From an uncultured Oscillospiraceae bacterium (GTDB taxonomy: Bacteria > Bacillota > Clostridia > Oscillospirales > Oscillospiraceae): a stretch of 13,187 nucleotides of DNA. Where the stretch lies: the NCBI GenBank assembly GCA_910577525.1, contig CAJTLI010000051.1:1-13187 (forward strand), written 5' to 3'. Positions 1-7,203 of the stretch are shown in pieces (position 1 is the first letter of the stretch; each line of letters starts with the position of its first letter). Made by a program: the position numbers and the translations under genes. The notes under the pieces are model-generated. The model worked only from the letters and a program-made list of their open reading frames with translations. It was not told where the DNA came from and searched no databases.

Positions 1-75
1 AAAACTACAAAATTTCTTCGGCGTTTTCTTACAATTTCAGATTGGCGTTGACAATTCTTACTGGTGAAATCTGAT

Positions 76-108
76 TGGCCAAACTGTCATGGAGGGAGGC
101 TTTGGCCA
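76..108. repeat. 8-bp inverted repeat (TGGCCAAA / TTTGGCCA)
   Basis: Arms at 76-83 and 101-108 are perfect complements around a 17-base loop. The loop holds a purine-rich GGAGGGAGG that could act as a ribosome binding site in a plus-strand RNA, but no convincing gene follows at the right distance. The rest of 1-218 shows no gene I can support. Confidence 0.4.
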
Positions 109-218
109 TAGACAAGCTGATCCATCCGCCCTTTTTTTGAACATTCCCGCGCATAAAACCTGCGGAGAAAGCGAAAAATACTTCCAAATATTTACAAAGA
201 AAGGGCAGGATATTCCAG

Positions 219-479
219 TTGGAAATCAATCCCCATCAAGAAAGCAAACTGGTGGACATCTGGCTCTCACACGAGGACCAGTCCAGCCAGGATATACAAG
301 AGCGTCTGCGGAACATATACCGCAGATGGGCGGAGGAAAACTATACCGTAGCGGTGTTCTATTCCGGACAACAGGATATGGCCGAGGAAACCGGTGCTCT
401 GCTTCGCTATAACCGCCGCCGCTCCGCTGAGCGGGCCGTCCAGCGGGAGAAAGCCCGGAAGCGTCAGGCATCCCGGTAA
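219..479 (+). CDS. Small hypothetical protein of mobile elements
   Basis: This frame encodes 86 residues from a TTG start. The N-terminal half is acidic and helix-prone. The middle contains a short conserved-looking strand (YTVAVFYSGQQDM, about residues 42-54), followed by a basic tail rich in Arg and Lys (YNRRR, REKARKRQ). From memory, small proteins with a VAVFxSGxxD segment followed by LLxYNRRR are common beside recombinases and conjugation genes in elements of gut Clostridia, and their function is unknown. It lies 129 bp upstream of the recombinase on the same strand, with a separate promoter between them. The start is uncertain: only a weak GGGCAGG-like site precedes the TTG. Confidence 0.6.
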   Translation: MEINPHQESKLVDIWLSHEDQSSQDIQERLRNIYRRWAEENYTVAVFYSGQQDMAEETGALLRYNRRRSAERAVQREKARKRQASR

Positions 480-516
480 GGAGCAATGGACGGACAAAAC
501 TGTTCATCGATTTCGA

Positions 517-545
517 TTGCGTTTTGTGATAAGCTATGATACAAT
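517..545 (+). promoter_or_regulatory. Sigma-A-type promoter of the serine recombinase
   Basis: A TTGCGT -35 box (517-522) and a TACAAT -10 box (540-545) are separated by exactly 17 bases. The expected start point is near 552, leaving a leader of about 57 bases before the ATG at 609. Confidence 0.6.
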
Positions 546-558
546 ATTATCTGATAAT
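546..558. promoter_or_regulatory. Possible operator: ATTATC-T-GATAAT palindrome
   Basis: A perfect 6-bp inverted repeat around one base begins directly after the -10 box and covers the expected transcription start. A repressor bound here would block recombinase transcription. The nearby sequence also repeats GATAA (528-532) and CAATATTAT (542-550, 573-581). The site is seen; the repressor role is inferred. Confidence 0.4.
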
Positions 559-608
559 CATAAGCGAAAAAGCAATATTATTTGACAGACATAAAGGAGC
601 GTGACGCT

Positions 609-2768
609 ATGATCGAGCGCTTTGACATCGCCGGCTACTGCCGCATCTCCGTGGATGAGGAGCTGGACCGGGACAACACTTCCATTGAAAACCAGAAGGC
701 CATCATTCAAGATTTCGTCAAGCAGAAATTCCCCAACTCTACCTTGACTTTCTACGAGGACCGGGACCGCTCCGGCTACACCTTCGAGCAGCGGGAGGGC
801 TACCAGGCCATGCGGCGGGAGCTGATGGGGCATCAGAAGGACATCCTCATCGTGAAAGACTTCTCCCGCTTCTCCCGCCGCAACTCCCGGGGGCTGGTGG
901 AGCTGGAGGACCTGCGGGACGCTGGGGTCCGCATCATCTCCATCGGGGACGGCATCGACTTCCCCAACGACGATGACTGGCTGAAAATCCAATTTCAGTT
1001 CCTCATCAACGAAATGCCCGTCACCGACACCAGCAAAAAGGTGAAATCCGTCATCAAGCGCCGCCAGCAGGACGGCAAATGGATCTGTGCCGCCCCTTAC
1101 GGCTACATCGTGAACAAGCGCCAAGAATTTGAGGTAGTCCCCACCGAGGCGGAGATCGTCCGGGAGATTTTCCGGCTGTACATCGACGGCTGGGGATATA
1201 AGAAAATCGCCAACCACCTCACCGATGAGGGCATTCCCACCCCCCGCATGGCGGAGCGCCAGCGCAAAGAGGCCGCCGGGGAGGAGAGCCATCGCCCGGT
1301 GAAGCCCACCTGGGCCATCGTGACGGTTCAAGGTATCTTAGATAATGACTTCTACATCGGCACCCTCCGCCAGGGGAAGTACACCCGGAAGAAAATCAAC
1401 GGCAAGGAACTGCGCCGGGACGAGTGCGACCACATCATCATTGAACACCACCACCAGGAGATTATCGACTACCGCACCTTTGCCACCGCCCGGGCCCTGC
1501 GGGAGAGCCGCTCCACCGCCCACTACCGAGGTCAGAAGAAGTACGACAACGTATACTCCGGCTTCCTGTTCTGCGGCGACTGCGGCTCCCCCATGTTCGC
1601 CATGAGCCGCCGGGACATCAAGGACGCCTACCGCTGCGGCACCTACCACCGCCGGGGACTGAAGGGCTGCACTAGCCACCACATCCGGGTGGACAAGCTG
1701 GACGAGCTGCTGAAGCTCTATGTCCAAAAGGTAAAGGACAACTCCGCCGCCATGCTGGACCGCCTCAATGCGGACCTGTCTCGGGAGGCGGAGGACGTGG
1801 CCGAAACGGAGAAATCGGCGGAAAATCTGGAGGCGGTGCTGGCCGACCTCCAGGAGGAGCTGAAAGCCACCAAACGCCAGCGTATCCGGGACATCATGAA
1901 GCACCCCGACCAGGAGGATACTTTGGAGGCCACCTATGACGAGCTGGAAAGCGACCTGCTGCGCCGGATGGGGGGTATCCAGAACCAGATCGCCCTGACG
2001 GCGGACAAGCGCAACACCATTATCCGGGTGAACCGGGCGGCAAAGACCGCCATGGAGGTGTTTGACGACATCCTGGCCAAAGACAAGCTGGACCGGAACA
2101 ACCTCCAACTCATCATTGAGAAAATTGTGGTATTCGAGGACCACCTGGACATCCACCTGAAAGCGGACGTGGACAGCATCCTGCAAAGCGGCGCCCTCCC
2201 GGAGGAGAAGCCGGAGGCGGTGGCGGCCATGGCCCCCGTCAGCCCCCGCCCCTACGAAATCCAAATCATCCAGGAGAGCGACAAGCACAACGACAAGATT
2301 TTCACTGTCAAGGTTATCAGTGACGGCGACCCCTTGGAGATCTACACGGACCGCGAGGGCGGCGTTATTTTCAAAAAATACTCGCAATTGGGCGATGTGT
2401 CCGACTTTGCCGCTCAGCTGTGCGACACCATCAGCCGGGTGGCGGGGCTGCCCGCCGTCATCACCGACCGGGACAGCGTCATCGCCGCCGGAGGCGTTCC
2501 CCGCCGGGAGGTGGTGGACAAACGGGTGTCCCAGCAGGTGGAGCAGCTGATGGAGGAGCGCCGCGGCGTTCAGGCGGAGCAGGCCCTGCCCCTGTGCGAC
2601 GGCGCGGAGAAGTACCGCGTGCTCATCGCCGTGCCCATCCTGTCCGAGGGGGACGTGCTGGGCTGCGTGGCCTTTGTGTCCGACGGCGACGCCCCCGCCC
2701 TGGGCGAGGTGGAGCTGAAGCTGGCTCAGACGGTGGCCGGCTTTCTGGGCCGCCATATGGAGAGCTGA
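609..2768 (+). CDS. Large serine recombinase fused in frame to the SpoVT C-terminal half
   Basis: The 719-residue frame is a site-specific recombinase whose end has been replaced by host sequence. Residues 5-150 are the resolvase catalytic domain, with the YCRIS motif giving catalytic Ser14. Residues about 165-285 form the recombinase (DNA-binding) domain. A zinc ribbon follows (Cys322, Cys325, Cys343, Cys354), then a coiled coil at about 375-470, as in TnpX/SpoIVCA-type large serine recombinases. From Gly573 (nt 2325) to the stop the protein resembles SpoVT: GDPLEIYTDREG, FKKYS, the GAF domain with ITDRD, and the terminal GEVEL...AGFLGRHME. These 147 residues match the remaining length of SpoVT after its residue 30 almost exactly. 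The ATG at 609 is chosen because AAAGGAG (593-599) lies nine bases upstream; a TTG at 582 is possible but has no such site. Its own C-terminus in the excised circle is unknown. Confidence 0.9.
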   Translation: MIERFDIAGYCRISVDEELDRDNTSIENQKAIIQDFVKQKFPNSTLTFYEDRDRSGYTFEQREGYQAMRRELMGHQKDILIVKDFSRFSRRNSRGLVELEDLRDAGVRIISIGDGIDFPNDDDWLKIQFQFLINEMPVTDTSKKVKSVIKRRQQDGKWICAAPYGYIVNKRQEFEVVPTEAEIVREIFRLYIDGWGYKKIANHLTDEGIPTPRMAERQRKEAAGEESHRPVKPTWAIVTVQGILDNDFYIGTLRQGKYTRKKINGKELRRDECDHIIIEHHHQEIIDYRTFATARALRESRSTAHYRGQKKYDNVYSGFLFCGDCGSPMFAMSRRDIKDAYRCGTYHRRGLKGCTSHHIRVDKLDELLKLYVQKVKDNSAAMLDRLNADLSREAEDVAETEKSAENLEAVLADLQEELKATKRQRIRDIMKHPDQEDTLEATYDELESDLLRRMGGIQNQIALTADKRNTIIRVNRAAKTAMEVFDDILAKDKLDRNNLQLIIEKIVVFEDHLDIHLKADVDSILQSGALPEEKPEAVAAMAPVSPRPYEIQIIQESDKHNDKIFTVKVISDGDPLEIYTDREGGVIFKKYSQLGDVSDFAAQLCDTISRVAGLPAVITDRDSVIAAGGVPRREVVDKRVSQQVEQLMEERRGVQAEQALPLCDGAEKYRVLIAVPILSEGDVLGCVAFVSDGDAPALGEVELKLAQTVAGFLGRHMES
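2313..2340 (+). other. Predicted attachment junction (recombinase / spoVT)
   Basis: The protein switches from recombinase (FTVKVISD) to SpoVT (GDPLEIYTD) around nt 2325. In SpoVT-family proteins this motif lies at about residues 31-36, at the end of the AbrB DNA-binding domain. Serine recombinases cross over at a 2-bp core inside short shared sequence, so the exact point is likely within GACGGCGACCCC (2322-2333). This can only be fixed by seeing the other end of the element. Confidence 0.6.
2325..2768 (+). pseudogene. spoVT: spoVT 3' part: GAF sensor domain, separated from its AbrB domain
   Basis: SpoVT is a forespore-specific transcription factor made of an N-terminal AbrB/SpoVT DNA-binding domain and a C-terminal GAF domain. 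Only the part from GDPLEI onward is present here, including the linker FKKYS, the GAF core (VITDRDSVIAAGG, KRVSQQVEQLMEER, VLIAVPILSEGDVLGCVAF) and the GEVELKLAQTVAGFLGRHME helix that ends SpoVT proteins. The missing 5' portion, about 30 codons, would lie at the other end of the element with the native promoter and start codon. Excision would restore the whole gene if the cores match. The in-frame recombinase fusion means this domain may still be translated as part of a chimera. Family recognition is strong; the interrupted-gene reading is inference. Confidence 0.8.
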
Positions 2769-2831
2769 GCTGATCCGGCCCATTCTGCCGGACATCCCTG
2801 CCCTCTGACCACTGCGGAGCCGCCTTGCCGG

Positions 2832-2874
2832 AACGCGGCCTGTCTGACAGATGTCCAGACAGGCCGCGTTTTTT
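2832..2874 (+). terminator. Strong intrinsic terminator of spoVT
   Basis: A perfect 15-bp stem (2832-2846 with 2856-2870, AACGCGGCCTGTCTG and its complement) with a 9-base loop is followed by a T run at 2869-2874. It ends the spoVT transcript and isolates it from the marR operon. Confidence 0.95.
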
Positions 2875-2884
2875 GCCTGTAAAC

Positions 2885-2941
2885 AATATGTGAACAACAT
2901 ATATTTTTCTTGACAGCAGGGGGAGCCTGCGCTAATATGTG
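2885..2941 (+). promoter_or_regulatory. marR/ABC operon promoter with flanking repeat motifs
   Basis: TTGACA (2910-2915) and TAATAT (2933-2938) are 17 bases apart, a near-consensus sigma-A promoter. AATATGTG occurs twice in the same orientation, at 2885-2892 just upstream of the -35 box and at 2934-2941 over the -10 box. The first copy is part of an inverted repeat, ATATGT (2886-2891) / ACATAT (2897-2902). These are good candidates for binding sites of the MarR protein encoded next, since MarR proteins usually repress their own operon. Confidence 0.75.
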
Positions 2942-2970
2942 TGAAGCAAATATATATAGGAGGTGCCGAC

Positions 2971-3429
2971 GTGAATGAGGAGGACCGTATTTCCATCCTC
3001 GCCGTATTTCAAACTTTGAGGGCCAAAACCTCCCGCCTGCTGGAGCCGGTGGTCCAGTCGGAGGGGCTTACCATTCTCCAGGCCTGCGTGCTGGGCCACC
3101 TGTACCAGCAGGACGCGGCGGTGGGCGATATCAGCGACTTGGCCGTGATCGACCAGGCCAACGCCTCCTCCCTGTGCAAAAAGATGGAGCGGGAGGGCTT
3201 TCTTACCCGGACCCGGCGGGGGCCGGACCGCCGGGTGGTGATTCTTTCCCTCACCCCCAAGGGCCGGGAGGCGGCGGAACGGATTCAAATGCGGCTGAAC
3301 CGTTTTCTGGAACTGGTCAACGCCCTTCCGGAAAAAATGCGCAGCGACCTGCTCCAGGGTTTCCAGGCCGCGGAGCAAATGCTGGACTACCTCAACGACC
3401 AAATCAAAGGAGACCATGACCTATGCTGA
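2971..3429 (+). CDS. MarR-family transcriptional regulator
   Basis: This 152-residue protein has the winged-helix layout of the MarR family. The DNA-recognition region is about residues 50-72 (GDISDLAVIDQANASSLCKKMER) and the wing carries the RRGPDRR motif at about 78-84, followed by the usual LTPKG. Flanking helices would form the dimer interface. The GTG at 2971 is chosen because AGGAGGTG (2958-2965) lies just upstream; the upstream GTG at 2941 would overlap the -10 box. The stop overlaps the start of the ABC exporter gene by 7 bases, indicating translational coupling. It probably represses the operon by binding the repeats around the promoter and lifts repression when it binds a ligand exported by the pump. 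The ligand is not predictable. Confidence 0.93.
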   Translation: MNEEDRISILAVFQTLRAKTSRLLEPVVQSEGLTILQACVLGHLYQQDAAVGDISDLAVIDQANASSLCKKMEREGFLTRTRRGPDRRVVILSLTPKGREAAERIQMRLNRFLELVNALPEKMRSDLLQGFQAAEQMLDYLNDQIKGDHDLC

Positions 3430-6400
3430 AACTGGTAAACATCACCAAGCAGTACACCCTGGGCGGGAACACCATCGACGCCCTGCGGGGCATCGACCTG
3501 GAGTTTCGGGAAAACGAGTTCGTGTCCATTTTGGGCCCCTCGGGCTGCGGCAAAACCACCACCCTGAACATCGTGGGCGGGCTGGACCGCTATACCAGCG
3601 GCGACCTCATCATCAACGGCCGGTCCACCCGGGACTATAAGGACGCGGATTGGGACGCCTACCGGAACCACTCTGTGGGCTTCGTGTTCCAGAGCTATAA
3701 CCTGATCTCCCACCAGAGCGTGCTGGCCAACGTGGAGCTGGCCCTGACCCTGGCGGGGGTGTCCAAGAAGGAGCGCCGCCGCCGGGCCCTGGAGGCCCTG
3801 GAGAAGGTGGGGCTGGGAGACCAGCTGAACAAGGTGCCCTCTCAGATGTCCGGCGGTCAGATGCAGCGGGTGGCCATCGCCCGGGCCCTCATCAACGACC
3901 CGGACATCCTGCTGGCCGACGAGCCCACCGGGGCGCTGGACTCCGAGACCTCCGTACAGGTGATGGAGCTGCTCAAGGAGGTGGCCAAGGACCGGCTGGT
4001 CGTCATGGTCACTCACAACCCGGAGCTGGCCCAGCAGTACTCCACCCGCATCATCACCCTGAAGGACGGCAAAGTCACTGGGGACTCCAACCCCTACCAC
4101 GCCGAAGAGGACGCCCCCGTCCTCACGGGCAAGCTGGCCAAGGCGGGCAAAAAGCCCTCCATGTCCTTCCTGACGGCCCTGTCCCTGTCCCTGACCAACC
4201 TGCGCACCAAGATGGGCCGGACGGCGCTCACCGCCTTTGCCGGGTCCATCGGCATCATCGGCATCGCCCTCATCCTGGCCCTGTCCGCCGGAATCAACAC
4301 CTATATCAACCAGGTGCAGGAGGACACCCTGTCCAGCTACCCCATCACCATCCAGGCGGAGAGCACCGACATGACCGCCATGATGGCCTCCCTCATGGGG
4401 GCGCGGCACAGCCAGGCGGGCGGCGAAGGGGGCGGCGCGGGCCACGACCCCGAACGGGTATACGCCTCCAACGTCATGTACGACCTGATGGACTCCATGC
4501 TCAACGCCGAGGTGGAGACCAACAACCTGGAGGCCTTCAAAAAGTACCTGGACGAGGGGGGCGGCGGCATCACGGACATGGCCAACGTCCACTACAGCTA
4601 TGACTTCGACTTCGACATCTACACCCAGGACGAAAACGGGGACATCATCAAATGCGACGTGATGACTCTGATGCAGGACGCCATGGCCGCCATGTACGGC
4701 GGGGACTACTCCTCCTACTTTGACTCCATGGGCTCCATGTACTCCGCCATGGATGTGTGGGAGGAGCTGCTTCCCGGCGAGAGCGGCGAGCTCATCGCCC
4801 CCCAGGTGAAGGCGGACTATGAGCTGCTGTACGGCGGCTGGCCGGAGCGCTACGATGAGGTCATTTTATTCGTGGACGGGAACAACGAGATTTCCGACCT
4901 GATGCTCTACGCCCTGGGCCTCATGCCCCACGACGACATGGAGGAGGCCATGGTATCCATGTCCAAGGGGGAGACGGTGGAGATCGATGAGATGAGCTGG
5001 AACTATGAGGAGCTGTGCGCCCTGGGCTTCAAGCTCATCCTCCCGGCGGAGTACTACCAGCACGACCCGGCAGCGGACACCTACACCGACATGTCCAAGA
5101 CCCAGGCGGGGATGGACTTCCTCTACAACAGCGAGGACACCGGCATCCGGCTGAAGGTGGCGGGCATCGCCCGGCCCCTGTCCGGCCAGGAGGGCGGCAT
5201 GACCGCCGGCGGCATCGGCTACACCAGCGCCCTCACCCGGTTCGCCATCGAGACCACCGGGGACACCGAGATTCTGAAAAAGCAGCTGGCAGATCCCGAC
5301 ACCGACGTGATCTGCGGTCTGCCCTTCCCCAAGGAGGACGATGTGGAGCCCACCGACGGGGAGAAGGCCGGAGCCATCAGGGAGCATCTGGTCACGCTCA
5401 CCGCCCAGGAGAAGGCGGTGGCCTACGTGGACGTGATGGGCCAGCCCTCCCAGGAGTATGTGGACGGCATCGTGGAGCAGCAGATGGCGGATCTCACCCG
5501 GGACGCCATTGAGGACATGATCGTGGAGCAGTACGCCGGGGAGATGGGGGTGGACGGGGACACCGTCCGGGGCTACATCGCCGACATGAGCGATGACGAG
5601 TTGTTCCAGCGCATTGAGGAGGCTATCTCCCAGGGTGTGCGGGAGCAGTACGCCGCCGGGGTGGAGGCCCGTTTGGGGGCGCTGTCCGCCGACCAGCTGG
5701 CGGCAATGATGGATCTGACCCTGGATCAGGGGACCACCTTTGTGGTGACGCCCCCCGACGAGCCGGATGCGCCCATGGACGAGGCCGCCGGGATGGGCAA
5801 CCCCTCTATGGCCGCGCCCAGCCCCTTTACTCCGGAGCAGTTTGTCTACCTCTATGACAACTATATGCCCCCCACCCGGTCCTCCTCCACCTATGAGGAC
5901 AACCTGGACCTGCTGGGCTACACCCGGCTGGAGGCCCCCTCCGCCATCAGCATTTATGCCACCACCTTCGCCCAGAAGGACGAGATCGCCGGCCTGATCC
6001 AGGAGTATAACGATGGTGTGGACAACGAGGAGGACGAGATCACCTACACCGACTACGTGGCCCTGCTCATGAGCTCCATCACGGGCATCATCAGCGGCAT
6101 CAGCTACCTGCTCATCGCCTTCGTGTCCATCTCCCTGGTGGTGTCCTCCATCATGATCGGCATCATCACCAACATCTCCGTGCTGGAGCGCACCAAGGAG
6201 ATCGGCATCCTCCGCGCCGTGGGCGCGTCCAAAAAGGACGTGTCCCGGGTGTTCAACGCCGAGACCCTCATCGTGGGTCTGGCGGCGGGCGTGCTGGGCA
6301 TCCTGGTCAGCGTGCTGGCCACCTTCCCCATCAACGCCGTCATCCACGACCTGACGGGCCTCAACGACCTCACCGCCGTGCTGCCCGCGGGAGCGGGGGC

Positions 6401-6503
6401 CATTCTGGTGGCCATCAGCGTGGGGCTCACCGTGTTCGCCGGGCTGGTGCCCTCCCGGGGGGCGGCCAAGAAGGACCCGGTGGAGGCGCTGAGAAGCGAA
6501 TAG
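3423..6503 (+). CDS. Fused ABC exporter: ATPase plus FtsX/MacB-type permease
   Basis: A 1026-residue single-chain transporter. The N-terminal ATPase (1-225) has Walker A GPSGCGKTT at 38-46, Q-loop Gln90, signature SGGQM at 143-147, Walker B ILLADEP with catalytic Glu167, and H-loop His198, closest to the LolD/MacB class. A first membrane helix lies at about 267-290, then an extracytoplasmic domain of about 590 residues, then three helices at about 885-915, 953-975 and 990-1010 in an FtsX-type domain (ERTKEIGILRAVGASKKDV; terminal DPVEALRSE). Four helices per chain imply a dimer working by MacB-like mechanotransmission. Start ATG 3423 follows AAAGGAG (3406-3412). The external domain is much larger than in MacB (whole MacB is about 650 residues). 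Likely cargo is a peptide, antibiotic or lipid-like compound, with control by the upstream MarR protein; substrate unknown. Confidence 0.93.
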   Translation: MLKLVNITKQYTLGGNTIDALRGIDLEFRENEFVSILGPSGCGKTTTLNIVGGLDRYTSGDLIINGRSTRDYKDADWDAYRNHSVGFVFQSYNLISHQSVLANVELALTLAGVSKKERRRRALEALEKVGLGDQLNKVPSQMSGGQMQRVAIARALINDPDILLADEPTGALDSETSVQVMELLKEVAKDRLVVMVTHNPELAQQYSTRIITLKDGKVTGDSNPYHAEEDAPVLTGKLAKAGKKPSMSFLTALSLSLTNLRTKMGRTALTAFAGSIGIIGIALILALSAGINTYINQVQEDTLSSYPITIQAESTDMTAMMASLMGARHSQAGGEGGGAGHDPERVYASNVMYDLMDSMLNAEVETNNLEAFKKYLDEGGGGITDMANVHYSYDFDFDIYTQDENGDIIKCDVMTLMQDAMAAMYGGDYSSYFDSMGSMYSAMDVWEELLPGESGELIAPQVKADYELLYGGWPERYDEVILFVDGNNEISDLMLYALGLMPHDDMEEAMVSMSKGETVEIDEMSWNYEELCALGFKLILPAEYYQHDPAADTYTDMSKTQAGMDFLYNSEDTGIRLKVAGIARPLSGQEGGMTAGGIGYTSALTRFAIETTGDTEILKKQLADPDTDVICGLPFPKEDDVEPTDGEKAGAIREHLVTLTAQEKAVAYVDVMGQPSQEYVDGIVEQQMADLTRDAIEDMIVEQYAGEMGVDGDTVRGYIADMSDDELFQRIEEAISQGVREQYAAGVEARLGALSADQLAAMMDLTLDQGTTFVVTPPDEPDAPMDEAAGMGNPSMAAPSPFTPEQFVYLYDNYMPPTRSSSTYEDNLDLLGYTRLEAPSAISIYATTFAQKDEIAGLIQEYNDGVDNEEDEITYTDYVALLMSSITGIISGISYLLIAFVSISLVVSSIMIGIITNISVLERTKEIGILRAVGASKKDVSRVFNAETLIVGLAAGVLGILVSVLATFPINAVIHDLTGLNDLTAVLPAGAGAILVAISVGLTVFAGLVPSRGAAKKDPVEALRSE

Positions 6504-6667
6504 ACGCCGTCAAGCCGGCTGCGGAGAAGCTCGCGATACACAGCTTGCCCCGACGCTGTCACGCTGCGCGCCCTCCGCGACGCGCGGCTTCGCTGCGGCT
6601 TGTGCCAAACCCGCCCCCGCTGTGCGGCGGCTGGGCTTTGGCTCTCGCTCCGCTCCATCCGCGCTGC
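6504..6667. repeat. Intergenic region with an inverted copy of the tRNA-spacer repeat head
   Basis: Between the convergent ABC and CmpB genes, 6528-6555 read on the minus strand closely matches the head of the modules in the tRNA spacers (GTCGGGGCAAGCTGTGTATC against CGCCGGGGCAAGCTGTGTATC after tRNA-Gly). The rest is GC-rich with several short self-complementary stretches (for example GCGCG/CGCGC near 6566-6585). No T-run terminator is evident, so the hairpins may serve to end transcription or stabilise RNA ends. Confidence 0.6.
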
Positions 6668-7198
6668 TCACGACGGCTCCGCGCTTCTATACCACCGCAG
6701 AACCTCCGTGGTGCCCTCCCTGCGCAGGGCCGCGCAGGACACCAGCATGTCGGCCACCAGCACGATCAGGGCGGGGGGCCCCAGCCAGGCCGGTATATCC
6801 CGCGCCAGGGTGGACACCAGGGGGTGAACGGCGTATACCAGCGCCAGGGACAGCGCCGCCCAGCAGGCGGAAAACACCGGACAGATCAGCCCCCCTAAAC
6901 TGCCGGGTATCCCAGTGTAATCCCAGAACTCCACCCTCAGCGCAAAGCGGTAAAAGGCCCCCATAACCAGCTCCGCCCCGGTGGCGGCCAGTCCCCCCGC
7001 CAGGGCCACCCACAAGGGGCCCTGGACCCGCTGCGCGGCGGCCAGAATGAGGCAGGCCCCCAGGCCGTATACTGGGCACAGCGGGAGCAGAAGCAGGCAC
7101 TTCCGATCCCGCTTGGGGTGATGGATGGCCCGGGCGAAGGCCACCTCCAGCAAAAAGCCGCCAAAGCTGTAAATAATGAAATACCAGAGCCAGCGCAT
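6668..7198 (-). CDS. CmpB-family (PF06541-type) integral membrane protein
   Basis: A 176-residue, very hydrophobic protein with about five membrane helices. It shows the features of the putative ABC-transporter type IV / CmpB family: an N-terminal YFIIYSFGGFLLEVAFA helix with conserved Glu18, the short loop RKCLLLLPLCPVYGLGA after it, and the EFWDYTGIPGSLGGLICP segment matching the family's WDY...G.IC motif. The family is widespread in Clostridia; biochemical function is not established. It starts at the ATG at 7198, preceded on the minus strand by GGGGGGA (7204-7210) as ribosome binding site. The gene is convergent with the ABC exporter and divergent from pyrB. I see no clear promoter. Confidence 0.85.
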   Translation of the reverse strand: MRWLWYFIIYSFGGFLLEVAFARAIHHPKRDRKCLLLLPLCPVYGLGACLILAAAQRVQGPLWVALAGGLAATGAELVMGAFYRFALRVEFWDYTGIPGSLGGLICPVFSACWAALSLALVYAVHPLVSTLARDIPAWLGPPALIVLVADMLVSCAALRREGTTEVLRWYRSAEPS

Positions 7199-7203
7199 AC
7201 GGG

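Larger units (their letters stand above)
1..2330 (+). mobile_element. Right end of an integrative element inserted in spoVT
   Basis: The segment from the window edge to about 2325-2330 is read as the right-hand end of an integrated element. It carries a small element-type ORF and a large serine recombinase whose frame crosses directly into the 3' part of spoVT. Large serine recombinases normally lie at the end of the element they move, which fits. The left end, the 5' part of spoVT (about 30 codons) and any conjugation or phage genes would lie outside the window, so the element type (ICE, mobilizable element, prophage or sigK-type intervening element) cannot be decided. The recombinase and the SpoVT half are seen directly; the element boundaries are inferred from the family switch inside the frame. 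Confidence 0.75.

Noticed and set aside
29..229. 66-residue minus-strand frame at the left edge
   Set aside because: No ribosome binding site, crosses the inverted repeat, and shows no family resemblance. It could be real, but I cannot support it.
2325..2768. Ordinary evolved domain fusion of recombinase and GAF
   Set aside because: Not excluded, but less likely: the GAF part begins at mid-SpoVT rather than at a domain border, ends as SpoVT ends, and is followed by a host-like terminator.
1338..2996. 552-residue open frame on the minus strand across the recombinase
   Set aside because: Its sequence is rich in His, Leu, Val, Gly and Gln repeats typical of the antisense of GC-rich genes. The plus strand encodes a clear recombinase with all family motifs.
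3387..4592. 401-residue minus-strand frame over the ABC exporter start
   Set aside because: Low-complexity antisense shadow with no recognisable domain, opposite a gene with every ATPase motif.
4866..6347. 493-residue minus-strand frame inside the ABC exporter
   Set aside because: Same antisense composition (Gly, His, Asp, Val runs) and no ribosome binding site at its start.
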